NCBI RefSeq assembly: GCF_002305875.1
Contig: NZ_CP022098.1
Coordinates: 992,001-1,056,000, forward strand
Direction: 5' to 3'
DNA length: 64,000 nt
Source: Cystobacter fuscus
GTDB taxonomy: Bacteria > Myxococcota > Myxococcia > Myxococcales > Myxococcaceae
Under the pieces are notes generated by a model, which was given only the letters and a program-made list of their open reading frames with translations, was not told the DNA's origin and searched no databases. Made by a program: the position numbers and the translations under genes. Positions 1 through 8,251 of the stretch are shown in pieces. Numbering within the stretch: position 1 is the stretch's first letter; each line of letters starts with the position of its first letter.

Positions 1-1
1 C

Positions 2-94
2 CCCGGGCGTCTCTATGATGTCCCCGTGCGCCTGGGATGGCTGTCCCAGCCCACCCCCGAGGATCAGCTCAACCCGGTGGGTATCTTCATCTGA
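2..94 (+). CDS. C-terminal end of an unidentified protein (partial)
   Basis: An open frame enters from the left edge and stops at a TGA at 92-94, giving about 30 residues that end in LNPVGIFI. It lies 23 bp upstream of the SagB-type gene on the same strand, so it is probably part of the same transcription unit. The fragment is too short to assign a family. It could be another biosynthetic protein of the RiPP cluster, but nothing in the sequence proves that. Confidence 0.4.
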   Translation, partial: PGRLYDVPVRLGWLSQPTPEDQLNPVGIFI

Positions 95-117
95 ATGCGG
101 TCATCCGAGTGAAGGCC

Positions 118-1566
118 ATGTCTGATTCCAGCTCCTCGTTCCTCCACGTTGCCTTCCCCGCTGGAATCCGCATCAAACGGGGCGAGGACGGCCCTCGGCT
201 GTGGGAGCAGGATGAACCGCTCCCCCTGGGGGTCCTGCCACGGGCAATCTGGGATGCCTTCACGTTGCTCGTGGGAGGGAGCGTTTCCGAGGAGGCACTC
301 GTCGGGCAGGTGGAGAGGGCGGGTGGTTTCCAGGCCGTGGTGTTCCTGCATGTCATCCTGGCGAAGCTCGCGCGGCGAGGTGCTCTTCGCTATCTCGTCC
401 AGGGTCCCGCGGGAACACTCGCCACACTGGAGCCGCTCTCTCCCCGGTTCGAGCTGTCGTCCCAGTCGCTGACCTCGGTGCGGTGGCTCCGGCTCTCGCG
501 CTTCGCGCACGTCCGGAGGGACGGGGAGGCGCTGGTCCTCGAGAGCCCTCGCGCTCATGGCCGGGTGGTGCTTGGCCATGCGGCCGCCCTGGTGCTCCTG
601 GCCGGGCTCGCGATGCCCGCGACGCCCGCCGCCGCGGTGGAGCGGCTCGCTCCTCACGAAGTCCCCGCCGCCCTGACCCTGTTGGAGCTCCTCTTCCGCA
701 CGGGCTTCGTCCTGGCCGCGGAGTCCGATGGGAGCACCGAGGAGGAGCGACGCCCCGCTCTGGCTCTCTGGGAGTTTCACGATCTGCTCTTCCATGCGGG
801 CTCCCGCCGACGGCTCTATGGGCGGCGCGTGGGAGGCACCTACCGTCTGGCGGGCACGGTCGCCCCGCTTCCCGCGGTCCCTCCTCCCTCCGAGCCGGCC
901 ATCGCGCTGCCCCGCCCCGAGCTCGCGCTGCTGGCGCGGCGGGATCCACCCCTCGTCGAGGTCATGGAGCGCCGCCGCTCCCTCCGAGAGCCTGGAGCGC
1001 GGGGCCTCACGCTCGCTCACCTGGGAGAGCTGCTGTTCCGGTGCGCGCGCGTGAGGCAGGTGCGTCCAGGCGAGCGCGACGAGGAATCCAGTCGGCCCCA
1101 TCCCTCCGGTGGTGCCCGCTATCCCCTGGAGACCTACGTCGTCGTGGGTGAGTGTGAGGGGATGGAGCCCGGCCTCTATCACTATGATGCCGCCGGTCAC
1201 CGGCTCGAGCAGCGCGGCGGGATGTCTCCCACCGTGCGGGCCCTGTTGGCGGATGCCCAGGTGGGCTCGCATCCGCCGCGGGTCTTGTTGATCCTCGCGG
1301 CCCGGTTCGCACGGACTTCCTTCAAGTACGAGTCCATCGCCTATGCGCTCATCCTCAAGGAAGCGGGAGTCCTGCTCCAGTCCTTCTCACTGGCAGCCAC
1401 GGCGATGGGACTCTCCGCCTGTGTGGTGGGGCGTGGTAACCCGGAACTTTTCGAGCACGCTGCCGCCACGGAGGGCGTGATGGAGTCCTCGGTCGCGGAG
1501 TTCGCGATCCACGGATGTACCCCTGGCGAGGGGCAGGCCTTGGCAGAGCCACACTCCAGGCCGTAA
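118..1566 (+). CDS. SagB-type FMN-dependent dehydrogenase
   Basis: The product of 482 aa has an N-terminal region (about residues 1-270) without a recognised catalytic motif and a C-terminal nitroreductase/SagB-ThcOx domain (about 275-482). The domain shows VMERRRSLRE, the PSGGARYPLETYVV stretch that binds FMN in this family, GLYHYDAAGH and a C-terminal CVVGRGNPELFEH. Family members use FMN to oxidise azolines to azoles in thiazole/oxazole peptides, or act as other RiPP oxidoreductases. I chose the ATG at 118, preceded by GTGAAGG; an upstream frame to 37 adds only non-conserved sequence. The next gene starts 28 bp downstream, so the kinase and LanM genes are probably co-transcribed. The substrate is unknown, and no YcaO cyclodehydratase is visible in this window. 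Confidence 0.85.
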   Translation: MSDSSSSFLHVAFPAGIRIKRGEDGPRLWEQDEPLPLGVLPRAIWDAFTLLVGGSVSEEALVGQVERAGGFQAVVFLHVILAKLARRGALRYLVQGPAGTLATLEPLSPRFELSSQSLTSVRWLRLSRFAHVRRDGEALVLESPRAHGRVVLGHAAALVLLAGLAMPATPAAAVERLAPHEVPAALTLLELLFRTGFVLAAESDGSTEEERRPALALWEFHDLLFHAGSRRRLYGRRVGGTYRLAGTVAPLPAVPPPSEPAIALPRPELALLARRDPPLVEVMERRRSLREPGARGLTLAHLGELLFRCARVRQVRPGERDEESSRPHPSGGARYPLETYVVVGECEGMEPGLYHYDAAGHRLEQRGGMSPTVRALLADAQVGSHPPRVLLILAARFARTSFKYESIAYALILKEAGVLLQSFSLAATAMGLSACVVGRGNPELFEHAAATEGVMESSVAEFAIHGCTPGEGQALAEPHSRP

Positions 1567-1594
1567 CGTCCGGAGCCGCCCAACAACGGAGAGA

Positions 1595-4500
1595 ATGATG
1601 AGCGCGGGGATCGTTGGAGAGGCTGCCAGTTCCAGCAACGTGAGCACGCCTGACGAGATCTTCCCGCCGGGATACCGGCTCGGCCGTTATGAGATTCTTC
1701 AGCGCGTTGGCGTCGGCGGCATGGGGGTTGTCTACCAGGCGCGTGACACCGAGCGCGGCACGATCGTGGCGCTCAAGACGTTGCACCGGCTGGAGCCCGG
1801 CGCGCTGCTGCGGCTGAAGAACGAGTTCCGGTTCATGGCGAACGTGAACCACCCGAACCTCGTGTCGCTCCATGAGCTGATGTCGGTGGACGATCGATGG
1901 TTCTTCACCATGGAGTACATCGACGGGGAGGATTTCTGGGTGCGGCTGCAGCGGGCCGTCCAGGAGCGTTCGGGGGCCACCGCCTTCCCGCCCTCCCACA
2001 CGGTCACCTCCGTGAAGGACCTCAACCAGGATGTGACCGCCACCATGGCGAGCGTCCCGGAGGCCTCGCCCGTCGCGGAGGACGCCCCGGGCGCCGCGGC
2101 GTTCGCGGTGGCTCCGCCCCGGCCCCTGCTGCCAGCCGAGGAGATCCGCCGCATCTTCCGGCAGATCGCCCTCGCCATCGACGCACTGCACTCCGCCAGG
2201 CGGCTCCACTGTGACATCAAGCCTCGCAACGTCCTCCTGGCGCGCGACGGGCGGGTGGTGCTGGTGGACTTCGGTCTGTCGAAGAACCGCGCGGAGCCGA
2301 GTGTGAGCGAGCTGGCCGGTACCCCCGCCTACATCTCACCCGAGCAGGTCGCCGGGCTGCCCGCCTCCGAAGCCAGCGACTGGTTCTCCTTCGGGGTGAT
2401 GCTCTACGAGACGCTCACCGGCAGAAAGGCCTTCTCTCGCAGCCGGCTGACGGGGGCGAAGGCCCTGAGCGAGCCGCCGTCTCTTCCTCCCTCGAAGGAT
2501 GTTCCGGAGGATCTGGGCGCGCTGTGCCGCGCGCTGCTGCAGCGCGACCCCTCCCTGCGGCCCAAGGGGCACGAGGTGCTGTCCCTGTTGGGGCAGGCCA
2601 CGGGCGCGCCGCTCGAGGCGGCATCTCGGGACGGCGGCCTGATTGGCCGCGAGGCGCACCTCGCCGCGCTGTGGGACGCCTACACGGCCGTGGGAATCGG
2701 CAGTCGGACGGTCGTCGTCCACGTCCACGGCCTGTCCGGCATGGGCAAGACGACGCTCGTGCACCGCTTCTTCACGGCCATTGGGGAGCAGCGTGGCGCC
2801 ATCGTCCTCAGCGGGCGGTGCTACGAGCGCGAATCCGTCCCCTACAAGGCGTTCGATCCGCTCATCGACGCGCTCGCCCGCTACCTGCAGACCCTGCCCC
2901 TGGCCGAGGCACAGGCGCTGGCGCCCCAGCACCTCCCCGAGTTGTTGCGCATCTTTCCCGTGCTGCGCCAGGTGGAGGCCTTCTCTCGTGTGGAGCCCAG
3001 CCCCACGGACTCGAGTCGAGATCAACAAGAGCTCCGTCTGCGAGCCTTCCGCGGCTTCAAGGAGCTGTTGGCGCGGTTGGCCCAGAACAACCGGGTGGTC
3101 CTCCACATCGATGATCTCCAGTGGGGTGATCAGGACAGCATCATCGCGTTGGGAGAGTTGATCGATCCGCCGGACGCTCCGCGGTTGCTGTTGCTGTGCG
3201 GCTACCGCACGGGGGAGGGGGAGGCCGCGGAACTGCTCGTGGCGCACCGTGCACGCGGCGCCGTGTTGGAGAACCCGCTCGATGTGCGCGAGGTGGTCCT
3301 CGGTCCCCTCACGGAGGAGCAATCGCGCGAGCTCGCGGCCTCGTTGCTCCAGGTGGACGTGACGGATCCCCGGGTCCACGCCATCGCCCGAGAGGCGCAC
3401 GGGAGCCCCTTCTTCGTCGAGGAGCTGGTCCAGTACACGCGCTCGCGGGGCGCACGGGGGCCAGAGCTGGCCTCGGTGTCGCTGGAGCAGGTGGTGCTGA
3501 GCCGGGTGGCGCAACTGCCCGAGCACGTGCGCCGCCTCCTGGAGTTGGTGGCCGTGGCGGGCAGGCCGGTGGAGCAGGGGCTCGTGTCGGACGCGGCCGG
3601 GATTCGAACGGACCCGCATGCCCCATGGACCCTCCTGCGCTCCACCAACCTGGTCCGCACCCGGGGGGCGCGGGTGGAGGATCTGGCGGAGTGCTATCAC
3701 GATCGGATCCGTGAGAGCGTTTCCAACCACCTGTCGGCGCCGGTGCTCACGGCGCACCACCTGAAGCTCGCCACGCTCCTCGAGAACAAGGGCGGGGAGG
3801 AGCCGGAGTTCCTGGCGCTGCACTTCCGGGGCGCCGGTGTGCGCGAGAAGGCCGGGCGCTACGCGGCCATGGCTGGCGATCGCGCCGCGAGCGCGCTCGC
3901 GTTCGAACGCGCCGCTCAACTGTACAGGGACGCGCTGGAGTGCCTGCCCGGGGAAGCGGCGTTGGTGGAGAAGCGGGCGGACGCGCTCGTCAACGCGGGC
4001 CGGTGCGTGGAGGCCGCGCCGCTGTATCTCGATGCGGCGCGGAGTGCCCAATCCGAGGAGGCGCTCGAGTTGCGCCGGCGCGCCGCCGAGCAGTACCTGA
4101 TCAGCGGGTGCATGCGGGAGGGGACCGAGATCCTCAGGCCGCTGGTGATCGAGCTGGGACTGCCGTACCCGGCGACGATCCAGGAGGCGTTGCAGGGAAT
4201 CATCGAGCACTCCATCCAGTTGCAGGGCGGAGGCTATCGGCTCAAGGAGCAGCCGGAGGGAGCGGGCTCGCCGTTGTTGCTGCGCCAGGCGGATGTGGCC
4301 TGGAGCGCGTCCAAGGGCCTGGGCTCGGTGGACATCCTGCGAGGGGGCTACTACAGCACCCGCAGTACGCTGCTCTCCGCCCAGGCGGGAGACGCCCGGC
4401 GCACCGCGCGCGGGTTGGCCATTCTCGGGCTGGTCACCGTGGCGCGGGCGACGCCCGCGGATGTCGAGGCGGGCAACCACATGTTCGCCGAGGGCGAGCG

Positions 4501-5434
4501 CCTTCTGCGCGCTTTGGGCGACGATCCGTATCTGACGGGTTTGTACAAGGTGACGCGTGGCACGGCGGAGATGTCGCTGGGCCACTGGCGTGTCGCGGAG
4601 CGCCTGCTCACGGAGGGCGACCAGCTCTTGCAGGAGCGCTGCGCGGGCATCGCGTGGGAGCTCAGCCAGGCACGCATGTGCGACGTCTATTCGCTCTCGC
4701 AACTGGGATTGCTCCGGGAGGCGGCGAGCCGGGGGAATCGCTGGCTGAGGATCGCCGAGGAGACGGGAGATCTGTTCGGCGGGGTGTCGCTGGAGATCCA
4801 CACGAGCGATGCCTTGCTGGCGGCGGACCAGCCGGAGGCCGCGCTCGAGCAGCTCCGGCGAGCGCTCTCCAAGTGGTCCTCGGAGCTGTTCACGCCCCAG
4901 AACCTCTATGGGGTCGTGGATTCGGCGAAGTGCGAGCTGTACAGGGGAGATGCCGCCGCGGCCTGGAAGGTCTTGGATGGAGCGTGGGAGACGGCGCTCG
5001 CCGCCAATGCCATGGGCTGGCAGTTCACCCGCGTGCAGGGGCTCCACTTCCACGCGGGAGCCGCGCTGGCGCTGGCGTGTCAGCGGCCCTCGGAGCGTGA
5101 GCGGATGCTGGCGAGCGTCTCCCAGGATACGCAGCAGTTGCGGCAAGAGGGCCGGCACTACTCACGCGCGTCGGCGGCGCTCCTCCTGGCTGGCGTGGCC
5201 ATGACGCGAGGACAGCCCGAGGAGGCGCTCCGTGAGCTGGAGGCGGCGATCGCGGGCTTCACCGAGGCGGACATGGCGCTCTATGTCGCTTGCGCGCGCT
5301 GGCGCAAGGGGCGGTTGCTCGGTGGAGACGAGGGACGGACGCTCGTCGCCGAGGCGGAGGCCGTGATGCATGAGCAGGGCATCCGCCACGCCGAGCGCTG
5401 GGTGGACGTGTTCGCACCTGGCTTCTCCATGTGA
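1595..5434 (+). CDS. Giant Ser/Thr protein kinase with AAA/NTPase and TPR-like C-terminus
   Basis: The 1279-aa product begins with a Hanks-type kinase domain (about residues 30-335): glycine loop GVGGMGVVYQ, lysine in VALKTL, catalytic loop HCDIKPRN near 205, DFG in VDFGLS, and GTPAYISPEQ. The catalytic loop reads HCD, not HRD, so this is a non-RD kinase, which usually means no activation-loop phosphorylation. A predictor-type NTPase follows, with Walker A GLSGMGKTT near 379-387 and Walker B VVLHIDDLQW near 505. About 600 helical residues rich in TPR-like AxxLY repeats complete it. This kinase-ATPase-TPR build is common in myxobacterial signalling. It starts 28 bp after the SagB-type gene behind GGAGAGA (ATG at 1595 or 1598) and its stop overlaps the LanM start, so it is probably tied to that peptide pathway, as regulator or as a modifying enzyme. 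Confidence 0.85.
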   Translation: MMSAGIVGEAASSSNVSTPDEIFPPGYRLGRYEILQRVGVGGMGVVYQARDTERGTIVALKTLHRLEPGALLRLKNEFRFMANVNHPNLVSLHELMSVDDRWFFTMEYIDGEDFWVRLQRAVQERSGATAFPPSHTVTSVKDLNQDVTATMASVPEASPVAEDAPGAAAFAVAPPRPLLPAEEIRRIFRQIALAIDALHSARRLHCDIKPRNVLLARDGRVVLVDFGLSKNRAEPSVSELAGTPAYISPEQVAGLPASEASDWFSFGVMLYETLTGRKAFSRSRLTGAKALSEPPSLPPSKDVPEDLGALCRALLQRDPSLRPKGHEVLSLLGQATGAPLEAASRDGGLIGREAHLAALWDAYTAVGIGSRTVVVHVHGLSGMGKTTLVHRFFTAIGEQRGAIVLSGRCYERESVPYKAFDPLIDALARYLQTLPLAEAQALAPQHLPELLRIFPVLRQVEAFSRVEPSPTDSSRDQQELRLRAFRGFKELLARLAQNNRVVLHIDDLQWGDQDSIIALGELIDPPDAPRLLLLCGYRTGEGEAAELLVAHRARGAVLENPLDVREVVLGPLTEEQSRELAASLLQVDVTDPRVHAIAREAHGSPFFVEELVQYTRSRGARGPELASVSLEQVVLSRVAQLPEHVRRLLELVAVAGRPVEQGLVSDAAGIRTDPHAPWTLLRSTNLVRTRGARVEDLAECYHDRIRESVSNHLSAPVLTAHHLKLATLLENKGGEEPEFLALHFRGAGVREKAGRYAAMAGDRAASALAFERAAQLYRDALECLPGEAALVEKRADALVNAGRCVEAAPLYLDAARSAQSEEALELRRRAAEQYLISGCMREGTEILRPLVIELGLPYPATIQEALQGIIEHSIQLQGGGYRLKEQPEGAGSPLLLRQADVAWSASKGLGSVDILRGGYYSTRSTLLSAQAGDARRTARGLAILGLVTVARATPADVEAGNHMFAEGERLLRALGDDPYLTGLYKVTRGTAEMSLGHWRVAERLLTEGDQLLQERCAGIAWELSQARMCDVYSLSQLGLLREAASRGNRWLRIAEETGDLFGGVSLEIHTSDALLAADQPEAALEQLRRALSKWSSELFTPQNLYGVVDSAKCELYRGDAAAAWKVLDGAWETALAANAMGWQFTRVQGLHFHAGAALALACQRPSERERMLASVSQDTQQLRQEGRHYSRASAALLLAGVAMTRGQPEEALRELEAAIAGFTEADMALYVACARWRKGRLLGGDEGRTLVAEAEAVMHEQGIRHAERWVDVFAPGFSM

Positions 5435-8250
5435 TGAGGGAAGAGCCCCCGGCCTCGCTGCATGTCCGGGTGGCACGACTCGCCACCCGGGCGGTCCCGG
5501 AGGGCAGCGCCGTGCCGGGTTGGGAGCGTGAGCTCGCGCTCTGGTTGGAGGAGGCCGAGCAGGTCGAGGACGAGGCCGTCATGGCCTGGAGCGCCACCCC
5601 GGAAGAGGCCGTGCTGGGACCGCTCCTCGTCGCCGCCGGTGTGGCCCTCTCGCGCCAGCTCGCGCACGTGGAAGTGCGGATGCTCCCTTCCGCGCATGGG
5701 GCGCTCGTGGGGCTTCTCTCCCGCCGTCTCGTGGCCACGTGCGCCCAGGTGCTGGCGTACGAGCGCCGGGCCATCGAGGCCGTGTCCGGCGGTCCCGCTC
5801 CGCTCGATGCGAGCACGAAGGGGTGGTTGCAGCGGCTGGAGGCGTACCCCGTCCTCGCCGCTCTTCTGACACGGCGCATGTTGGATTGGCGGGTGCATGT
5901 CCTCGAGATGTTGTCGCGGCTCGCCGTGGATTCGGAACTGCTGGGGAGGACGCTCTTCCACGGCGCTCCCGTGCCGTCTCTCTCGGGTGTCCTTGGAGAT
6001 CTCGGCGACCTGCACGGTGGCCGCTCGGTGGCGGTCCTTCAATTCGAGGGAGGGCTTCGTGCCGTCTACAAGCCGAAGGATCTGCGCATCACGCGCGAGG
6101 CCCAGGAGTTCTGCGCCTTCCTGAACGAGCGGGGGCTGCCCCTGTCCTTGCACGTCCGCGCGGTGCTCTGCCGCGAAGGCTACACATGGGAGGAGTTCGT
6201 TCCGGCGGGGCCCTGTGAGAGCGCCGCCGCGGCCGGGCGGTTCTATTTCCGCATGGGAATGCTCGTGCGCCTGCTGCAACTGTTGGAGGGGCGGGACTTC
6301 TGGCTCGACAACGTGGTGGCGGCGGGGGAGTTCCCAGTGCTGGTGGACCTGGAGATGGTGCTTCAGCCCCGCCGGCGCATGTCCACGGAGCCGCTGGCCT
6401 CGCGGCTGGCGGAGGAGCGTCTCCACGAGTCGGTGGCGCTGCTCGGCATCCTCGCCGCTTCGCTGGTCATTGCTCCGGGTGTTCCCGCGGAGGATGTCGG
6501 GGCGCTGGCGCCGCCACGCGTTTTCATGAGCCCGTTACGGCGGGGCCACGCCCGCTGGACGCATGCTGCGCATGCTCCGATGCTGGCGGGTGAGCCCGTG
6601 AGGGCCGTGGATCACCTCGAGGCCCTCCTGGAGGGATACCGGGCGATGCACGCCCGGTTGCTCGCGAGCCGCCAGGAGTTGCTCGGGGCCGGAAGTCCGC
6701 TCGCGAGGATGGCCGGGCTGCCAGTCCGGTACATCCACCGGGATACCTGGTCGTGTCACCGGCTCATCCAGGCCGGGTTGGCACCGGCGCTGCTGGGCCA
6801 GCAGGAGCGCCGCGAGGAGGCCTTCTCCAGCCTGCTCCGCGGGGCCCGTGCCCACCCGGAGGCGGAGGCGGAATGCCGGGCGGTGCGGGCGGAAGTGGAC
6901 GCCATGCGCTGGCTGGACGTGCCCTACTTCCTCTGTCATGTCGGCGGCGATGCGTTGCTCGGCGCCGACGGGCAACTGCTGCAAGAGGACTTCTTCGAGG
7001 GCGATGCGCTCTCTCGTCTGCGGCGGCGCATCCGGGAACTGGATGTATTTCCGCTCGGGAGGCATGAGGACTTGCTGCGATCGACGCTCGCGGCCGGACG
7101 GCATGCCCTGCCACCTTCGGAGCCGCTCTGGGTCGAAGAGGAAGCCTCTCCGGATTGGCTGGCGGAGGCCATCGGCGTCGGGGACACCCTGTTGGGTGAA
7201 GCGATCTCCGCGGGGGGAGCGCTGGCCTGGTTGGGAATGACATACCAGCCGCTCCACGATCTCTGGCGGCTGGATGTCCTGCCCGCGGACGTGCTGACGG
7301 GCTCGGCGGGGATCGCCCTCGTGCTCGCGAACCTCTACAGGGTGAGCGGCCTCGAGCGTTTCCGGGCCGCGGCGCTGGGTGCGCTCGAGCCGGTGCGATG
7401 GGCCGTTGCACATCCCGGCTCCGCCACTGCGCCTCTCGTCGAGACCGGTGCGTTCCGTGGCATCGGAGCGCAGCTCCATGCTCTGTACCGGTGCGGCATC
7501 GTCCTGGATGCGCCGGAGCTTCAGGAGTTGGCGAGGGCTCGTCTCGCCGCGCTTCCACTGGAGGCCCTCCTCGCGCGGACCTCGCTCGACGTGGTGTCGG
7601 GCATGACGGGCTTGCTGCTGGTCCTGCTCGCCTCCGATGAGCCTGGGGCCGCCCGGCTCGTGGTCGAGGTGCTGGAGCAGCGGCTCGCGACGGACGCCGC
7701 GCCCCCGCTGTGGCCGGGCTCTCGCACCCTGGACGGACTGCCTCCCCTGGCCGAAGGTCTGGAGCTGTGTGCCGGACGTGTGGAGAAGCGGCTCGGCTCG
7801 GCGCCACGGTGGCGGCGCTTCGCGCCAGGGGAGCGTGACACCCCCGGCGCCCTGCTGACCCGGCTCGCCGTGGCGCGCGAACAAGAACGACCCGACGGCT
7901 CGCTCCGGCCTCGAGTGCTGCGCGCGCTCGAGGAGGCTCGAGCCGCGTCCTCGGTGGCCGTCCAACTGGATGCCATCGAGCTCGCCCTGGACGCGGCCCA
8001 GACGTGGGGGGATGCCGCGCTCGCCTCACGCGCACGGCGATTCGGGGCCGCACTGCTCGCGAGGCGCCACCTCCGAGGGCGCTGGTTCCCCGAGCGCCTC
8101 GAGGCGGATGCGCATCACCTCTCGGCCATCTGGGGGCTGTCCGCCGTGGCGCACGCCTTCCTGCGCCTGCACGAGCCTCGGCTGTCTTCTCCGCGGCTGA
8201 TCACGCCGGTGGAGGGAAGCGCAGGAGGGCGCCGCGAGGCTTCCCCTTGA
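5434..8250 (+). CDS. Type 2 lanthipeptide synthetase (LanM) with degenerate cyclase domain
   Basis: The 938-aa protein starts at ATG 5434, which shares a base with the kinase stop (GTG 5431 is the alternative). The N-terminal dehydratase (DUF4135, to about residue 560) keeps the family landmarks: GDLHGGRSV near 192, YKPK near 213, DFWLDN and VLVDLE near 289-305, and RYIHRDT near 433. This domain phosphorylates and eliminates Ser/Thr of a precursor peptide. The LanC-like half is recognisable early (DVLTGSAGIALVLANL, DVVSGMTGLLLVL), but the zinc/active-site blocks are gone. The expected HGxSG block reads PGERDT, WCHG is missing together with surrounding sequence, and the CHG position reads VQLDAIE. 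Thioether cyclisation by this protein therefore looks impaired. No precursor peptide gene was found inside the window. Confidence 0.85.
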   Translation: MREEPPASLHVRVARLATRAVPEGSAVPGWERELALWLEEAEQVEDEAVMAWSATPEEAVLGPLLVAAGVALSRQLAHVEVRMLPSAHGALVGLLSRRLVATCAQVLAYERRAIEAVSGGPAPLDASTKGWLQRLEAYPVLAALLTRRMLDWRVHVLEMLSRLAVDSELLGRTLFHGAPVPSLSGVLGDLGDLHGGRSVAVLQFEGGLRAVYKPKDLRITREAQEFCAFLNERGLPLSLHVRAVLCREGYTWEEFVPAGPCESAAAAGRFYFRMGMLVRLLQLLEGRDFWLDNVVAAGEFPVLVDLEMVLQPRRRMSTEPLASRLAEERLHESVALLGILAASLVIAPGVPAEDVGALAPPRVFMSPLRRGHARWTHAAHAPMLAGEPVRAVDHLEALLEGYRAMHARLLASRQELLGAGSPLARMAGLPVRYIHRDTWSCHRLIQAGLAPALLGQQERREEAFSSLLRGARAHPEAEAECRAVRAEVDAMRWLDVPYFLCHVGGDALLGADGQLLQEDFFEGDALSRLRRRIRELDVFPLGRHEDLLRSTLAAGRHALPPSEPLWVEEEASPDWLAEAIGVGDTLLGEAISAGGALAWLGMTYQPLHDLWRLDVLPADVLTGSAGIALVLANLYRVSGLERFRAAALGALEPVRWAVAHPGSATAPLVETGAFRGIGAQLHALYRCGIVLDAPELQELARARLAALPLEALLARTSLDVVSGMTGLLLVLLASDEPGAARLVVEVLEQRLATDAAPPLWPGSRTLDGLPPLAEGLELCAGRVEKRLGSAPRWRRFAPGERDTPGALLTRLAVAREQERPDGSLRPRVLRALEEARAASSVAVQLDAIELALDAAQTWGDAALASRARRFGAALLARRHLRGRWFPERLEADAHHLSAIWGLSAVAHAFLRLHEPRLSSPRLITPVEGSAGGRREASP

Positions 8251-8251
8251 G

